DNA of 64,000 nucleotides from Bacteroidota bacterium (GTDB taxonomy: Bacteria > Bacteroidota > Bacteroidia > Cytophagales > Cytophagaceae): the NCBI GenBank assembly GCA_023392125.1, contig JAEVZS010000030.1:221305-285304 (forward strand). The letters are read 5' to 3'. Positions 16,082 through 25,173 of this stretch are shown in pieces. The position numbers were made by a program, and so were the translations under genes. How positions within the stretch are numbered: the stretch's first letter is position 1; the number at the start of each line of letters is the position of its first letter. The notes under the pieces were generated by a model that worked only from the letters and a program-made list of their open reading frames with translations, was not told the DNA's origin and searched no databases.

Positions 16082-16942
16082 TTATTTTGAGCGTAGCTGT
16101 TCCAGTTGCAGCTTAAGGTCAGGATCACTGATCGGCTCTAGCAGCGAAACGTCAAAAGTGTCAGAGTTTAGCTTGTAAAATGCTCCTTTGAAATAAAGAT
16201 AGAGATCTTTACCTGTACTGGCGTTCAACTCGAGTATCTCATATGGCTCGGCATTGAATTTGCCGTATAGAAACAGCTTATTGTTGTAATATTTATAACG
16301 AATAGCTCCCTCCTGATCTATAAGATCTATATTTAGCTTTGCCTTTGTATCTACAACTCTGGCGATATCAGGATTGGGAAGTGAAACCTGCTTATCGAGG
16401 CCTTCTCCAAAATCAAAACTGTCGTTGAGTTCCGGAACGCGGACTTCTGCTATAGGCTGTCTTACAGTCGGAGCTGTTTTATCCACAGATTTTATTTCAT
16501 CCGGAGCTTTTGCCGGATTGGCCGATGGGATGCTGACCGGTTCCGGGCGTTGTTCTGCTTCTGCTATAGGTTCGGACATACTTTCTTCCATATCGGAAGC
16601 ATTGCCGCTAATGACCGGTGATTCTTCCGTAATAGGATCAGAAGATCCGGGTATTAAAAGATATGTGCCGGCTCCGAGAGAAAAAAGCAATAGTATTGTC
16701 GCTGCAATTTTGCCGGTATGGCTCCACATTCCGTTATTAATCTCGATGGCATTAAGCCTGGCTTTCAACTCTGCTTTTCGCAATTGTTGTATCGCCTGAA
16801 TCGCATCTTTCTGAATCGTTACTTCCTGTGCAAGCACGGGATCTTGATTCATTGCTTTTTCAAAAGCAGTTTTTTCTTCAGGCTCCAGTCTGTTGAGAAG
16901 ATATGCCTCAATCTTTTCTATGTCGAATTCCGGTCCTTTCAT
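16082..16942 (-). CDS. Probable anti-sigma factor, single-pass membrane protein
   Basis: 286 residues. The N-terminal 70 residues are helical and charged (DIEKIEAYLLNRLEPEEKTA, then AMNQDPVLAQEVTIQKDAIQ) as in Bacteroidota anti-sigma factors, without the HxxxCxxC zinc motif. One membrane helix follows (IAATILLLFSLGAGTYLLI, about 78-97), then a Pro/Glu-rich linker and a beta-rich periplasmic domain ending LKLQLEQLRSK. It starts two bases after the sigma gene, which is why I call it the regulator of that factor. What it senses outside the membrane is not evident. Confidence 0.78.
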   Translation of the reverse strand: MKGPEFDIEKIEAYLLNRLEPEEKTAFEKAMNQDPVLAQEVTIQKDAIQAIQQLRKAELKARLNAIEINNGMWSHTGKIAATILLLFSLGAGTYLLIPGSSDPITEESPVISGNASDMEESMSEPIAEAEQRPEPVSIPSANPAKAPDEIKSVDKTAPTVRQPIAEVRVPELNDSFDFGEGLDKQVSLPNPDIARVVDTKAKLNIDLIDQEGAIRYKYYNNKLFLYGKFNAEPYEILELNASTGKDLYLYFKGAFYKLNSDTFDVSLLEPISDPDLKLQLEQLRSK

Positions 16943-16944
16943 AA

Positions 16945-17487
16945 CTAATCTAGGAAATCACTGGCAGAGTATATTGCCTTAATTTTACTATCTAATTCTT
17001 TCTTGCACTTATACTTTTTCGTTTTGGCTGTGTCTGCATTGGCAAAGCCAAGCTTTTCTGCGATATCAACCATCGAAAGTTTGTCAAAATAATAATATGT
17101 CAGAATTTTTCTGCAGGTTTCTCCAAGCTCCTGCAGACATTTCTGAATGATCTCACTTCGCTCGCCGGTGTCCTGATCGGGAACTTCCGCACGCTCCGGC
17201 TGATCAAACGTATGTCTTTTTTTTCTTTCCAGTTCTTTGCGCCAGAGATTCTGGCATATACTGTATAGGTACGTACTTATTTTTGATGTGAGCACAAAAT
17301 TGTCATCGGCAATCACTTTTTGCCAGAGTACGATCAGGGCCTCCTGATATATATCTTTTGCTTCTTCTTCCGAACCATTATTTTTCAAGATCATTTTCAG
17401 CATCATCTTGAAATTCTTTTTATAAAGAAAATCAAGAGCTGTTTCATCTCCTCTTCTGATTTTTGTGATGATCTCCAGGTCTTTCAT
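16945..17487 (-). CDS. ECF-type RNA polymerase sigma factor
   Basis: 180 residues with the two-domain ECF layout. Region 2 covers about 10-75 (FLYKKNFKMMLKMILKNNGS, EEAKDIYQEALIVLWQKV) and region 4 about 115-170, ending in a helix-turn-helix (MVDIAEKLGFANADTAKTKK). A variable charged linker (ERKKRHTFDQPERAEVPDQD) joins them. It should direct polymerase to a small regulon and be held inactive by the membrane protein encoded two bases downstream. The regulon cannot be told from the sequence. Confidence 0.92.
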   Translation of the reverse strand: MKDLEIITKIRRGDETALDFLYKKNFKMMLKMILKNNGSEEEAKDIYQEALIVLWQKVIADDNFVLTSKISTYLYSICQNLWRKELERKKRHTFDQPERAEVPDQDTGERSEIIQKCLQELGETCRKILTYYYFDKLSMVDIAEKLGFANADTAKTKKYKCKKELDSKIKAIYSASDFLD

Positions 17488-17962
17488 TTTGTAAATACGT
17501 AATTTCTTTTTCAGGTAACCCTGATTATAAAAAGTTTTCCACAGTTAAAACTTTTATTATTGAATATTAGTTTTTTACTATTGAATTTTATTTGATTAAA
17601 ATAAAACAATAACACATTTGCTGTCACATGCATTCATACGGAAAATCTCACTTCCGGTTAGGTATAGCCGATTTTACTACTAAATATCAGCAGCTTTGGT
17701 AAGGTGACCTGACAATTTTGCTTTACGGTAAAAATTTTCTGACCGGCTGTTAAAATGTACTGCTGCTCCCTCTGTGAAGATGTTTGGTTTTTTGCAATAT
17801 TTCTTGATTTAATTTGTTAATTTTTAGTTGATTGAGTCTTGTTTTGTACTTAGCCATATAAAAATAGTATTTATTTTTTAATGTACTGGTCCAAACATAG
17901 CTATTATCGTTCCGGTTATTCATAGACAATTTCCAACAATTCACTCTTTAATTCTTTCGTCT
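17488..17962. other. AT-rich intergenic region of 475 bases
   Basis: This holds the promoter region of the sigma operon on the left and of the DUF2188 gene on the right. A 64-codon minus-strand frame at 17750-17944 is open but has no supporting features. No RNA gene, repeat or consensus promoter was recognised. Confidence 0.4.
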
Positions 17963-18409
17963 ATGTTATACTCGCCTATACAATATCCGGCTTCGTTTGG
18001 TGTGCTTACCCCGGAGGTCAGGAGACTCGCCATTGAAATAGCAAACCGGCTTCTCGAAGAGGGGCTTAGTCGTACTATTGCCGAGCAGATTGCAATAGCC
18101 AATAGCCGGGAGCGGGCTAAAATTGCGTCGGCCGGAACGAATGCGCAGATTGCAGATTGTACAATCCACGTGATTCCCCACAAAGACGGCTGGGCTATTA
18201 TTTCGCAGGATGTAAAACGGGTTTATGCGGTTTATGAATCGAAAAAGGAGGCGGTAACAAAAGCCAGAACCTATGCAAAGTGTGTTAAATTCAAACTTTT
18301 CATTCACTGTGAGAATGGCTTTATAAAAGACTCTGAAAATTTTATTGTTAATCGTCCTGTTACGTTGTCAGCGGACAGATTGCCGTACTCCCGGGTTCAT
18401 TTTAACTGA
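17963..18409 (+). CDS. DUF2188 domain protein
   Basis: 148 residues, cytoplasmic. The N-terminal 60 residues are helical (VRRLAIEIANRLLEEGLSR, TIAEQIAIANSRERAK). The C-terminal half is the DUF2188 domain: HVIPHKDGWAIISQDVKRVY, then KKEAVTKARTYAKC, then KLFIHCENGFIKDSENF. DUF2188 proteins are small, widespread and uncharacterised, with hints of stress or persistence roles. The gene stands alone and converges on the baeRF gene across a bidirectional terminator. Confidence 0.8.
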   Translation: MLYSPIQYPASFGVLTPEVRRLAIEIANRLLEEGLSRTIAEQIAIANSRERAKIASAGTNAQIADCTIHVIPHKDGWAIISQDVKRVYAVYESKKEAVTKARTYAKCVKFKLFIHCENGFIKDSENFIVNRPVTLSADRLPYSRVHFN

Positions 18410-18462
18410 TTTTGCATTATATGTCGTATTGAGATCAGATAATCCTTAGTAAGCTTTTATAT

Positions 18463-18491
18463 AAAAAGAGGCTTAAAAAAAGCCTCTTTTT
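18463..18491. terminator. Bidirectional terminator between DUF2188 and baeRF genes
   Basis: AAAAAGAGGCTT (18463-18474) pairs perfectly with AAGCCTCTTTTT (18480-18491). Both strands end in a T-run. The left-going gene's stop codon overlaps its right edge. Confidence 0.9.
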
Positions 18492-19656
18492 AATATCTGT
18501 AAACTGCGGTCATATGCACGGGAACTTCCTTTTCAGGTAACTCTTCGTAACTGTTGACCTGAATAACATTGCCTTTATTAGACAGGGTCTGCCATACTAT
18601 ATCATTGAATACATGAATATCTCCGTCATGCTGATTTTCATGCAGCTCAAGACGGTCATCCTTTTTTACGGAAGCCCATATATTTATGTCTTTGACAAGG
18701 CAAATGCTCTCAATTCTGCCGGCAAGGGCTGATACATATATATCCTGAAGGTCGTAGCTTGTGCGGCCGGTTCCGGCCCATGCTTTATAATTTTTGATAT
18801 CATTGCTCCGGGGTTTCATTGCTTCCTTTTCAGCAATTTCCCATGCCTTCTTATGTAACTCTTCCGGTTGCAGATCGGAGTAATTGCCTGTAATGCCTTC
18901 AGATATAATATTGGGATATTTACTTGTTTTCCGGAAATATCCCTGAATGTGATCACTGCCGGCGAGCACAAGCGGTAATCTGTTTTCGTTGAGATAATTG
19001 TCCAGTCCCTGGCAGATTTTTCCTATATACTCCTGTAAATAACGGTCTCTTTTGTCGATTTCCTGTCTTTGCCCGTGAGTGGTGAAAACCATGCCAAAGA
19101 ATGATGTCATAGGTTTACCGTCGAAGTGCTTCTGGAACTCATAATACTGCATGATTTCTTCCATATCGGAAGGAATCAGATCTTCCGGCAGCTCTTCTTT
19201 GGCAATATCAAACTCATCTGCTTTGTACAATGAAATTCTGTCCCGGTTTATATTCAGTATATAGAAAGAATTTCTATCCGTCAGCAGCGGCACCAGCGGG
19301 CTGATGATAAAGTTTTGTGTAATAAAATGCTGTGCAGTAAAGGTAATCGGGTATGTATCCCAGCTGAAGAACGAAGAAGACAGGAATAAAGCCAGACCTT
19401 CTTCCATATACCGCCATGCCGTGGAATCATTTAGCAGCCTGTAAGCCGGGTCAAGAAGGTGCATTATATCGCGTTCCTGATAACCTTTGGCGGATAATTC
19501 ATGTCTTACAGCCTGAAGCTCATTTTTGAAAACAAGCTGATCTTCTTTGTCATTTACCTGATATCCGAATCTGTGAGTCGGTATAAAAATGGAAATACAT
19601 AGCTGATCCCTGATACTTCCAATTTTTTCAATATCTTCTATTTTAAGTCTTGCCAT
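18490..19656 (-). CDS. baeRF-type protein (bacterial relative of eRF1/aRF1)
   Basis: 388 residues, soluble. The pattern of an N-terminal alpha/beta domain with CISIFIPTHRFG, a middle domain with SFYILNINRDRISLYKADEF, and a C-terminal domain containing RLPLVLAGSDHIQGYFRKTS and later VSALAGRIESICLVKD fits the baeRF families, bacterial homologues of archaeo-eukaryotic release factors. These are thought to act on stalled ribosomes; no peptidyl-hydrolysis GGQ motif is visible, which is usual for the group. The gene is single and has a 311-base upstream region. Confidence 0.7.
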   Translation of the reverse strand: MARLKIEDIEKIGSIRDQLCISIFIPTHRFGYQVNDKEDQLVFKNELQAVRHELSAKGYQERDIMHLLDPAYRLLNDSTAWRYMEEGLALFLSSSFFSWDTYPITFTAQHFITQNFIISPLVPLLTDRNSFYILNINRDRISLYKADEFDIAKEELPEDLIPSDMEEIMQYYEFQKHFDGKPMTSFFGMVFTTHGQRQEIDKRDRYLQEYIGKICQGLDNYLNENRLPLVLAGSDHIQGYFRKTSKYPNIISEGITGNYSDLQPEELHKKAWEIAEKEAMKPRSNDIKNYKAWAGTGRTSYDLQDIYVSALAGRIESICLVKDINIWASVKKDDRLELHENQHDGDIHVFNDIVWQTLSNKGNVIQVNSYEELPEKEVPVHMTAVYRY

Positions 19657-19967
19657 ACCCTACATCTCATTTAGTCAACCCTTATGTTTCAAACAGTCTC
19701 TGATTTTTTATCGTTCCTTTGGCTTGCGGAGCCTTTTTTCAGGCTGCTTAGCCAGCCGGTATCAGTGCATTGAGCAGAGTATTTGGTTTGGGCTATCCTT
19801 TCTATGGCAGCACTTTGTGGTGCAGCATTATTTAATTTTCTAAATATTTTACGTTTTACTCTATTTAATTTGTAATTAATCTAAATAGGTATAATTTTGA
19901 AACGCGAAGCTTTCATACGAGGGGGCTTCCGGACAGTATTATACTAAATATAAAAACTCTAATTAAA
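19657..19967. other. Intergenic region between divergent baeRF and DUF4198 genes
   Basis: The 311 bases hold a short hairpin GGCTG/CAGCC around 19752-19773, a second imperfect GCAGCAC/GTGC-type hairpin near 19806-19829, and a good rightward promoter listed separately. No known riboswitch consensus was recognised. Confidence 0.4.
19869..19899 (+). promoter_or_regulatory. Bacteroidota promoter for the DUF4198-receptor pair
   Basis: TTTG at 19869-19872, a 19-base spacer, then TAATTTTG at 19892-19899. Both boxes and spacing fit the Bacteroidota -33/-7 consensus. It lies 68 bases before the DUF4198 start. Confidence 0.6.
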
Positions 19968-20687
19968 ATGTTGAGAAAGATTTACTTATTGATTTTTTCT
20001 TTGCTTGTAACTATTACAGGCGCTTTGGCGCATGCTCTTTGGATTAAAACCGATGCTGTCGGGAAAAAGGGGCAAAAACAGCTGGTAACCGTTTTGTATG
20101 CTGAGCCTGATGAAGATCCGGAAAAGCTGGCGGACTGGTACTCAGATGTCAGAGAATTTGAGTTGTGGCTGGTTGCTCCGGATGGTAAGAAGGCAAAGCT
20201 GGCTACCACTGCCGGAGAAGATCGTTTTACTGCTTCCTTTACTCCGGATCAGGACGGAGTTTATACCTTATTTACAGGCAAAAGTGCCAAAGATCTTGGT
20301 GGTACAACCGTGTATCAGTTTAATGCGAGTGCGCTGATAACTGTCGGAAATGCTCAGAAAGGTAATAATCCGGCTATAAATACCAATACACTGGTCATAC
20401 ATGCAGATCCGCTGAGCGTAAACAAGGCGAATAGTCCCATGAAGCTGAAGACCCTGGTGAATGGGGAGAAGCCGGCAGACAAACTATACATAAGCGTGAC
20501 TTCTCCTACGGGCTGGACTAAAAATATTTCAACTGATGAAAACGGGGAGGCTGAATTTACTCCTTTATGGCCAGGAAGCTACGCAATTGAAGTTTCCAAA
20601 AGCTGGAAGGAGCAGGGGACTCATTATGATAAGGAGTATAAGGCAATATGGCGTTGTGCTACGATTACTGTCGATGTAAAGAAATAA
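19968..20687 (+). CDS. DUF4198 exported protein, possibly metal-uptake associated
   Basis: 239 residues. A signal peptide ends at ...GALA, and the mature protein starts H-A-L-W-I-K, the usual DUF4198 beginning in which the first residue is His. The rest is beta-rich with two Ig-like parts (LWLVAPDGKKAKL, then PVLD-type strands and TSPTGWTKNISTDENGEAEF). DUF4198 proteins are often found with cobalt/nickel transport systems; here the gene is followed by a large outer-membrane receptor gene, so the two may take up a metal or cofactor. That role is inference from family and context. Confidence 0.75.
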   Translation: MLRKIYLLIFSLLVTITGALAHALWIKTDAVGKKGQKQLVTVLYAEPDEDPEKLADWYSDVREFELWLVAPDGKKAKLATTAGEDRFTASFTPDQDGVYTLFTGKSAKDLGGTTVYQFNASALITVGNAQKGNNPAINTNTLVIHADPLSVNKANSPMKLKTLVNGEKPADKLYISVTSPTGWTKNISTDENGEAEFTPLWPGSYAIEVSKSWKEQGTHYDKEYKAIWRCATITVDVKK

Positions 20688-20853
20688 GCAGTCTGTATTC
20701 TTATAAAGCTGCGTTCGATTAATTCTTCACTTCATTATCTATATCTCTTGTTGCGCAGACCTGTTCTGGTATGGATTGGTCTGCGCATACAGGAGTATTC
20801 CGGGTTTCGGAAAGCTCCTTTTCTTAATCTATATTGATCTCAATCCTGAATTT

Positions 20854-23298
20854 ATGAACATCGGTTTGTGTCGTAATTTTGCGGCAGTGCTGTTTTTATT
20901 GTCCGGTATTCTGGCGAATGCCCAGACAAGTGGTAAGGTTTCCGGTAAGCTCGAAAGTGAGGCGGGGGAGGCGCTTAGTTTTGCAACGGTAGGTTTAAGC
21001 CGGTCTGCTGATTCTTCTTTTGTAAAAGGGGAGCTATGTGATGAAGAGGGGCGTTTTTATTTTGAAAATATACCATTGGGCGCATATTATGTTCAGATCA
21101 GCTACTTCGGGTTAGAAGATCATAAAGGAAAAACCTTTGAGGTGTCAGCTGCAAACTCTTCAATTGATCTGGGAACTATTGTATTGAAAGAAGATGCACA
21201 AACTCTGGAAGCGGTAATCATTACCGGACGTAAGCCTCTGATTGAGCAGACTCAGGACAAGCTTATTGTGAATGTAGATAAAAGCGTGCTTGCAGAAGGG
21301 AATACAGCGCTTGAGCTACTGGAAAAGTCTCCCGGGATTGTGGTGGATGAAAACGGGAAAATTTCCCTGAAAGGAAAAGGCGGAGTTTCTGTTATGCTTA
21401 ATGGAAAGCTGACGTACCTTTCGGATGATGAGCTGGCGGATCTGCTAAGGGGAACGAATTCGGCTTCTGTTGAGAAAATTGAAATTATCACGAATCCTTC
21501 TTCGCGTTATGATGCGGAAGGAATGGGAGGGATTATCAACATTGTTCTTAAGAAGGACAACAAAAAGGGCCTGAACGGTGGAGTGAACAGCTATATTGCC
21601 CGAAGCAGGGCTACCAGATATGGTGCAGGATTTACTATGAACTATCAGGCCGGAAAGTTTAATGCTTTCGGCAGCTACAATCATGGATACAGAGGAGAGG
21701 TGGAGTATGTGAGCTATACCAGACGATTCCGAACCAATGGGACGGTATCAGATCCTGACAGAGTGTCGTATATGCATACTACTACCGATGAACCTTTGTA
21801 TACCAATAATGCCCGGGCTGGTATTGATTACTATCTGAATGAGCGCAACATACTCGGGTTTGTATCAAAAGCCAATGTTGGCACCTATTATAATTTCAAT
21901 ACAACCACAAATTCTCTTCAAAACGCCAGCGGAGATGAGCTAATGAATACCAGGACGGACAATAATAACAGGACTGCCTGGAATTCTTTGCTGTTTAATC
22001 TGAATTATGTCCGTAAAATAGATGATAAAGGGCGGGAATTGTCGGCTGATCTTGATTTTTCAAACAATCTGAACCGCTCAAGGCAGCGGATGGATACCCG
22101 CTATTTTCAGGATCCGGTTCTGCCTGCGGAATATCTGGCTGCCCGAAAGGGCAATGTTCCCTCATTGACGCAGGTATATGTAGGAAAGATTGATTACAGA
22201 CATCCGGTAGAAAAGCTGGGCGAGCTGGAAGCCGGGCTGAAAAGCAGCTACGTGACAGTGGATAATAATCTCCGGTATGATACGCTTGCCAATGATGAAT
22301 GGATGCCGGACGCTTCCTGGAGCAATCATTTTAAGTATGATGAAACGATTCATGCAGCTTATCTGTCCCTTAACAGGAAGATGGGAAAATTTTCTTTTAT
22401 GGCCGGATTGCGCGGAGAGTATACCGAAACTGTCGGCCGGCAGATAACAACAGACTCTGTGGTAATGCTTTCCTATCTGCAATTGTTCCCGAGTTTCTTT
22501 CTTACCAGAGAAATCAATAATGCAAACAGCTTACAGGTCTCCTACAGCCGCAGGGTAGGCCGGCCTGATTATGATGATCTGAATCCCTTCCGGTTTTTCA
22601 GGGATCCGTATATGTACTTTGAAGGCAATCCGTTTTTACGTCCTGAGCTGACTCACTCTCTAGAGTTGTCTCATAGTTTTGACAGCAAGATTATCACGAC
22701 TCTTAACTATAGCTATACTTCTGATGTAATCAACTGGATGATGGGACAGATTGACTCCCTGAACCTGACGTATCAGAGTCCTCAGAATCTGATGAGTCAG
22801 ATCAATTACGGAGTAAGTGTGGTGGGAACTTTTTCTGTTACAAGCTGGTGGATGCACAACAGCTTTATTAATGTGTTCAGGAATCAGTACAAGGGAGATC
22901 ACAAAGGAGGAGAATTGAATAACAGGATTATCAGCGCTCATTATAATACCCAAAACACCTTTAAGTTTGGAAAGGGAATATCCGGAGAACTTAGCGGATT
23001 TTATAATTCTCCGACAGTGTATGGTGTTTTTGTCAACCGCAGTTACTGGGTCATGTCTGCCGGGATTCAGAAACAGGTACTGAATAAAAAGGGAACTGTA
23101 AAGCTGGCGGTCAATGATATTTTTCAGGGACGCAGACGAGTTAATCGCGCAAGGTATGAAAATCTTGATATTTCCAGTAATATCCGATTTGACAGCAGAG
23201 TGGTGACTCTTTCGTTTTCCTACCGGTTTGGGGGAGATGTAAAAACTGAACGGGAAAGAAAATCGGCCATTGAGGATATTCAGGATCGGGTCAATTGA
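20854..23298 (+). CDS. TonB-dependent receptor-like outer membrane protein
   Basis: 814 residues from MNIGLCRNF; signal peptide to about residue 23 (ANA-Q). Residues 25-105 form a carboxypeptidase-regulatory-like domain (FATVGLSRSADSSFVKGELC), 115-215 the plug (EAVIITGRKPLIEQTQDKLI, VMLNGK, EIITNPSSRYDAEGMGGIIN), and the remainder a beta barrel rich in YSRR, YSYTS and aromatic-ended strands. It ends LSFSYRFGGDVKTERERKSA plus a short tail rather than with the classical terminal Phe. This matches the Bacteroidota outer membrane beta-barrel (OMP_b-brl_3) receptors. In-frame codons back to 20776 do not look like a signal peptide, so 20854 is preferred. The substrate is unknown. Confidence 0.88.
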   Translation: MNIGLCRNFAAVLFLLSGILANAQTSGKVSGKLESEAGEALSFATVGLSRSADSSFVKGELCDEEGRFYFENIPLGAYYVQISYFGLEDHKGKTFEVSAANSSIDLGTIVLKEDAQTLEAVIITGRKPLIEQTQDKLIVNVDKSVLAEGNTALELLEKSPGIVVDENGKISLKGKGGVSVMLNGKLTYLSDDELADLLRGTNSASVEKIEIITNPSSRYDAEGMGGIINIVLKKDNKKGLNGGVNSYIARSRATRYGAGFTMNYQAGKFNAFGSYNHGYRGEVEYVSYTRRFRTNGTVSDPDRVSYMHTTTDEPLYTNNARAGIDYYLNERNILGFVSKANVGTYYNFNTTTNSLQNASGDELMNTRTDNNNRTAWNSLLFNLNYVRKIDDKGRELSADLDFSNNLNRSRQRMDTRYFQDPVLPAEYLAARKGNVPSLTQVYVGKIDYRHPVEKLGELEAGLKSSYVTVDNNLRYDTLANDEWMPDASWSNHFKYDETIHAAYLSLNRKMGKFSFMAGLRGEYTETVGRQITTDSVVMLSYLQLFPSFFLTREINNANSLQVSYSRRVGRPDYDDLNPFRFFRDPYMYFEGNPFLRPELTHSLELSHSFDSKIITTLNYSYTSDVINWMMGQIDSLNLTYQSPQNLMSQINYGVSVVGTFSVTSWWMHNSFINVFRNQYKGDHKGGELNNRIISAHYNTQNTFKFGKGISGELSGFYNSPTVYGVFVNRSYWVMSAGIQKQVLNKKGTVKLAVNDIFQGRRRVNRARYENLDISSNIRFDSRVVTLSFSYRFGGDVKTERERKSAIEDIQDRVN

Positions 23299-23320
23299 AA
23301 AAACGGTTCCGGTCCGGAAT

Positions 23321-24487
23321 TCAGTCTTCGCTGTTGATGCTGTGTATATAAGCTTCCAGATAAGGGATTACATCTGGATCTTTGCATAAATCTCTGGCAA
23401 TTTGCGCATGCCGGAGCGCTTCCTCTCTGTTGCCCGTATGAAAGAGTATATAGCTATGAGCATAATGTGTTTCGAAGGATTTCTGCAACTGAATTGCTTT
23501 TTCAGTAAAGAGGAGTAATTCTTTAATTTCCGATGTTTCTGAAGATTTATCCGCTATTTTGATGCTGTATTCAGTTAATGCCTGAGGATTGCCCATATTG
23601 TAATTTTTCAGCCACCGGGTTGCCATGCTGACAAACGCGCTGTCGTTTTCAATGCCGTCATAATACATCATGTCAATAAGTGTGAAGTAATAATCATCCG
23701 GCATTTTCTGAAGCTTTAGGGCTTTATATATGGTGCTATGGTATTCTTTATGCAAGCTGACCTTATTGTAGTTTCTTTCCTGAATAGCGTCCAGCATCAG
23801 TGATTTTATTCCGGTTTTGTAATACTCTCCGAAGTCATTGTGCCGGACAATGAATGAATCGGGGTGAGTGATGATATAGTGAAATTCTCTGGTTTTGTAA
23901 TCTGCCGTAAATTCTTTAATAAGCGGCCAGTATTCGGGGGCTGCCAGGCTGCCGGTATCAATTTTTTTCAGGAAGTTCCGGGCTGTCTGACTGGCATGGG
24001 AAAAGTTTTTGTTTTTGAGTACCGCCAGATAATCGTAAAGGATCTCGAGGCTGTCCGGGTGAGTTTCCAGTATTTTTTTGTTGAGCTCGAAGTTTTTAAT
24101 CATCAGTCCTTTGTCAAGCATTTCAGCTTTGTCCATCATGCCGGTCCAGTTTAAAAGTATTTCGCCTTCCGGGTTAAAGAAGATAAGCGTAGGATAGGCT
24201 TTCAGGCCGATCCGGCTAACCAGTTCCTGCTCTTCTTTTTCGGCATCAATTTTAAAGGAAATGAAATGCTCGTTGTAAAATTTTGCTACCTCCGGATCGG
24301 TAAATATATTTTTGCTCATGTATTTGCATGGGCCGCACCATGAAGCGTAAAAGTCAACGAAGACGGGTTTGGAGGTTTCACGGGCTTTTTGCAAAACCTG
24401 TTTCCAGCTGCCTTTAGAGAACTGAATCTGTGCTGTACTATAACAGGCAGAGAAGAGCAACAGGAGTGAAACCAGCAGTTTTTTCAA
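23321..24487 (-). CDS. Periplasmic thioredoxin-domain protein
   Basis: 388 residues with a signal peptide (MKKLLVSLLLLFSACYSTAQ); LFSAC could also be a lipobox. The thioredoxin domain follows at once, with the redox motif W-C51-G-P-C54-K in DFYASWCGPCKYM and the cis-Pro loop KAYPTLIFF. Residues 150-388 are a helical TPR-like domain (a late helix pair is HAHSY-type, EALRHAQIARDLC). It probably acts as a disulfide reductase in the periplasm; partners are unknown. It follows deoC by 18 bases on the same strand. Confidence 0.85.
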   Translation of the reverse strand: MKKLLVSLLLLFSACYSTAQIQFSKGSWKQVLQKARETSKPVFVDFYASWCGPCKYMSKNIFTDPEVAKFYNEHFISFKIDAEKEEQELVSRIGLKAYPTLIFFNPEGEILLNWTGMMDKAEMLDKGLMIKNFELNKKILETHPDSLEILYDYLAVLKNKNFSHASQTARNFLKKIDTGSLAAPEYWPLIKEFTADYKTREFHYIITHPDSFIVRHNDFGEYYKTGIKSLMLDAIQERNYNKVSLHKEYHSTIYKALKLQKMPDDYYFTLIDMMYYDGIENDSAFVSMATRWLKNYNMGNPQALTEYSIKIADKSSETSEIKELLLFTEKAIQLQKSFETHYAHSYILFHTGNREEALRHAQIARDLCKDPDVIPYLEAYIHSINSED

Positions 24488-24505
24488 TGTGTCGAATAAT
24501 GAATT

Positions 24506-25168
24506 TTACGTGTTAAAAGGAGCTTTTTGAACCAGCTCGGGGCCGGATGAAGTGCCGATTCTGTCAGCGCCGGCTTCAATCATTTCGATTGCCTGCTGAC
24601 GATTTTTGATGCCTCCGGACGCTTTTATCCCAATTGCCTGCGGAAGTACTTTTCGCATCAGACGAATATGCTCTGCTTTGGCGCCTTCCGGAGCAAACCC
24701 GGTAGAGGTTTTTACAAAATCTGCACCGGCATCGGCACATATCCGGCAAAGCAGCTCAATATCTTCCGGACTCAGATAAGCTGTTTCTATTATAACTTTG
24801 AGAAGGCAGTCTGCCCGATGAACGATCTCCGATACTTTGGCGATTTCTGTTTTAGGCCAGGTCATACCGGCTTTGAAAGCGGATAGATTGATGACAAGGT
24901 CAATTTCGGTGGCTCCATCGCTTATGGCGAGCCTGGTTTCCTCGAGTTTGGTCTCGGTCCTGTTGTATCCGAGCGGAAACCCTGCTACGGTTACCAGCTC
25001 TATTGGTTTGGAGCCCAGTTCCCGTCTGGCTTTTTTTACCCAGAAAGGGGGAATGCAGATCCCTCTGAAACCATGGCTTTCAGCCTGGTCAATAAGAGTA
25101 TATAGTGTCTGATCGGTAAAATCCGGTTTCAGATATGTTTGTTCGATATAGGATGCAAGATTGTTCAA
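24506..25168 (-). CDS. deoC: Deoxyribose-phosphate aldolase
   Basis: 220 residues. It splits 2-deoxyribose-5-phosphate into acetaldehyde and glyceraldehyde-3-phosphate in nucleoside breakdown. The Schiff-base lysine is in ADFVKTSTGFAPEGA, and the second lysine is in GIKASGGIKN. No ATG fits the N-terminus. I place the start at TTG 25168, giving (M)NNLASYIEQTYLKPD as in the family and leaving five bases after the MORN gene. A longer in-frame TTG at 25225 would overlap the MORN gene by 52 bases and adds residues not typical of DeoC. Confidence 0.93.
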   Translation of the reverse strand: MNNLASYIEQTYLKPDFTDQTLYTLIDQAESHGFRGICIPPFWVKKARRELGSKPIELVTVAGFPLGYNRTETKLEETRLAISDGATEIDLVINLSAFKAGMTWPKTEIAKVSEIVHRADCLLKVIIETAYLSPEDIELLCRICADAGADFVKTSTGFAPEGAKAEHIRLMRKVLPQAIGIKASGGIKNRQQAIEMIEAGADRIGTSSGPELVQKAPFNT

Positions 25169-25173
25169 ATGAC

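Noticed and set aside
17750..17944. Minus-strand frame of 64 codons in the AT-rich gap
   Set aside because: No signal peptide, no recognised family, low-complexity composition and no promoter box; AT-rich DNA yields such frames by chance only slightly less often, so it is not called.
19740..19830. Possible riboswitch ahead of the DUF4198-receptor pair
   Set aside because: Only short imperfect hairpins; no cobalamin or NiCo consensus element was recognised.
23302..23320. Palindrome TTCCGG-T-CCGGAA between receptor and thioredoxin genes
   Set aside because: A one-base loop cannot form and there is no T-run, so it is not a convincing terminator.
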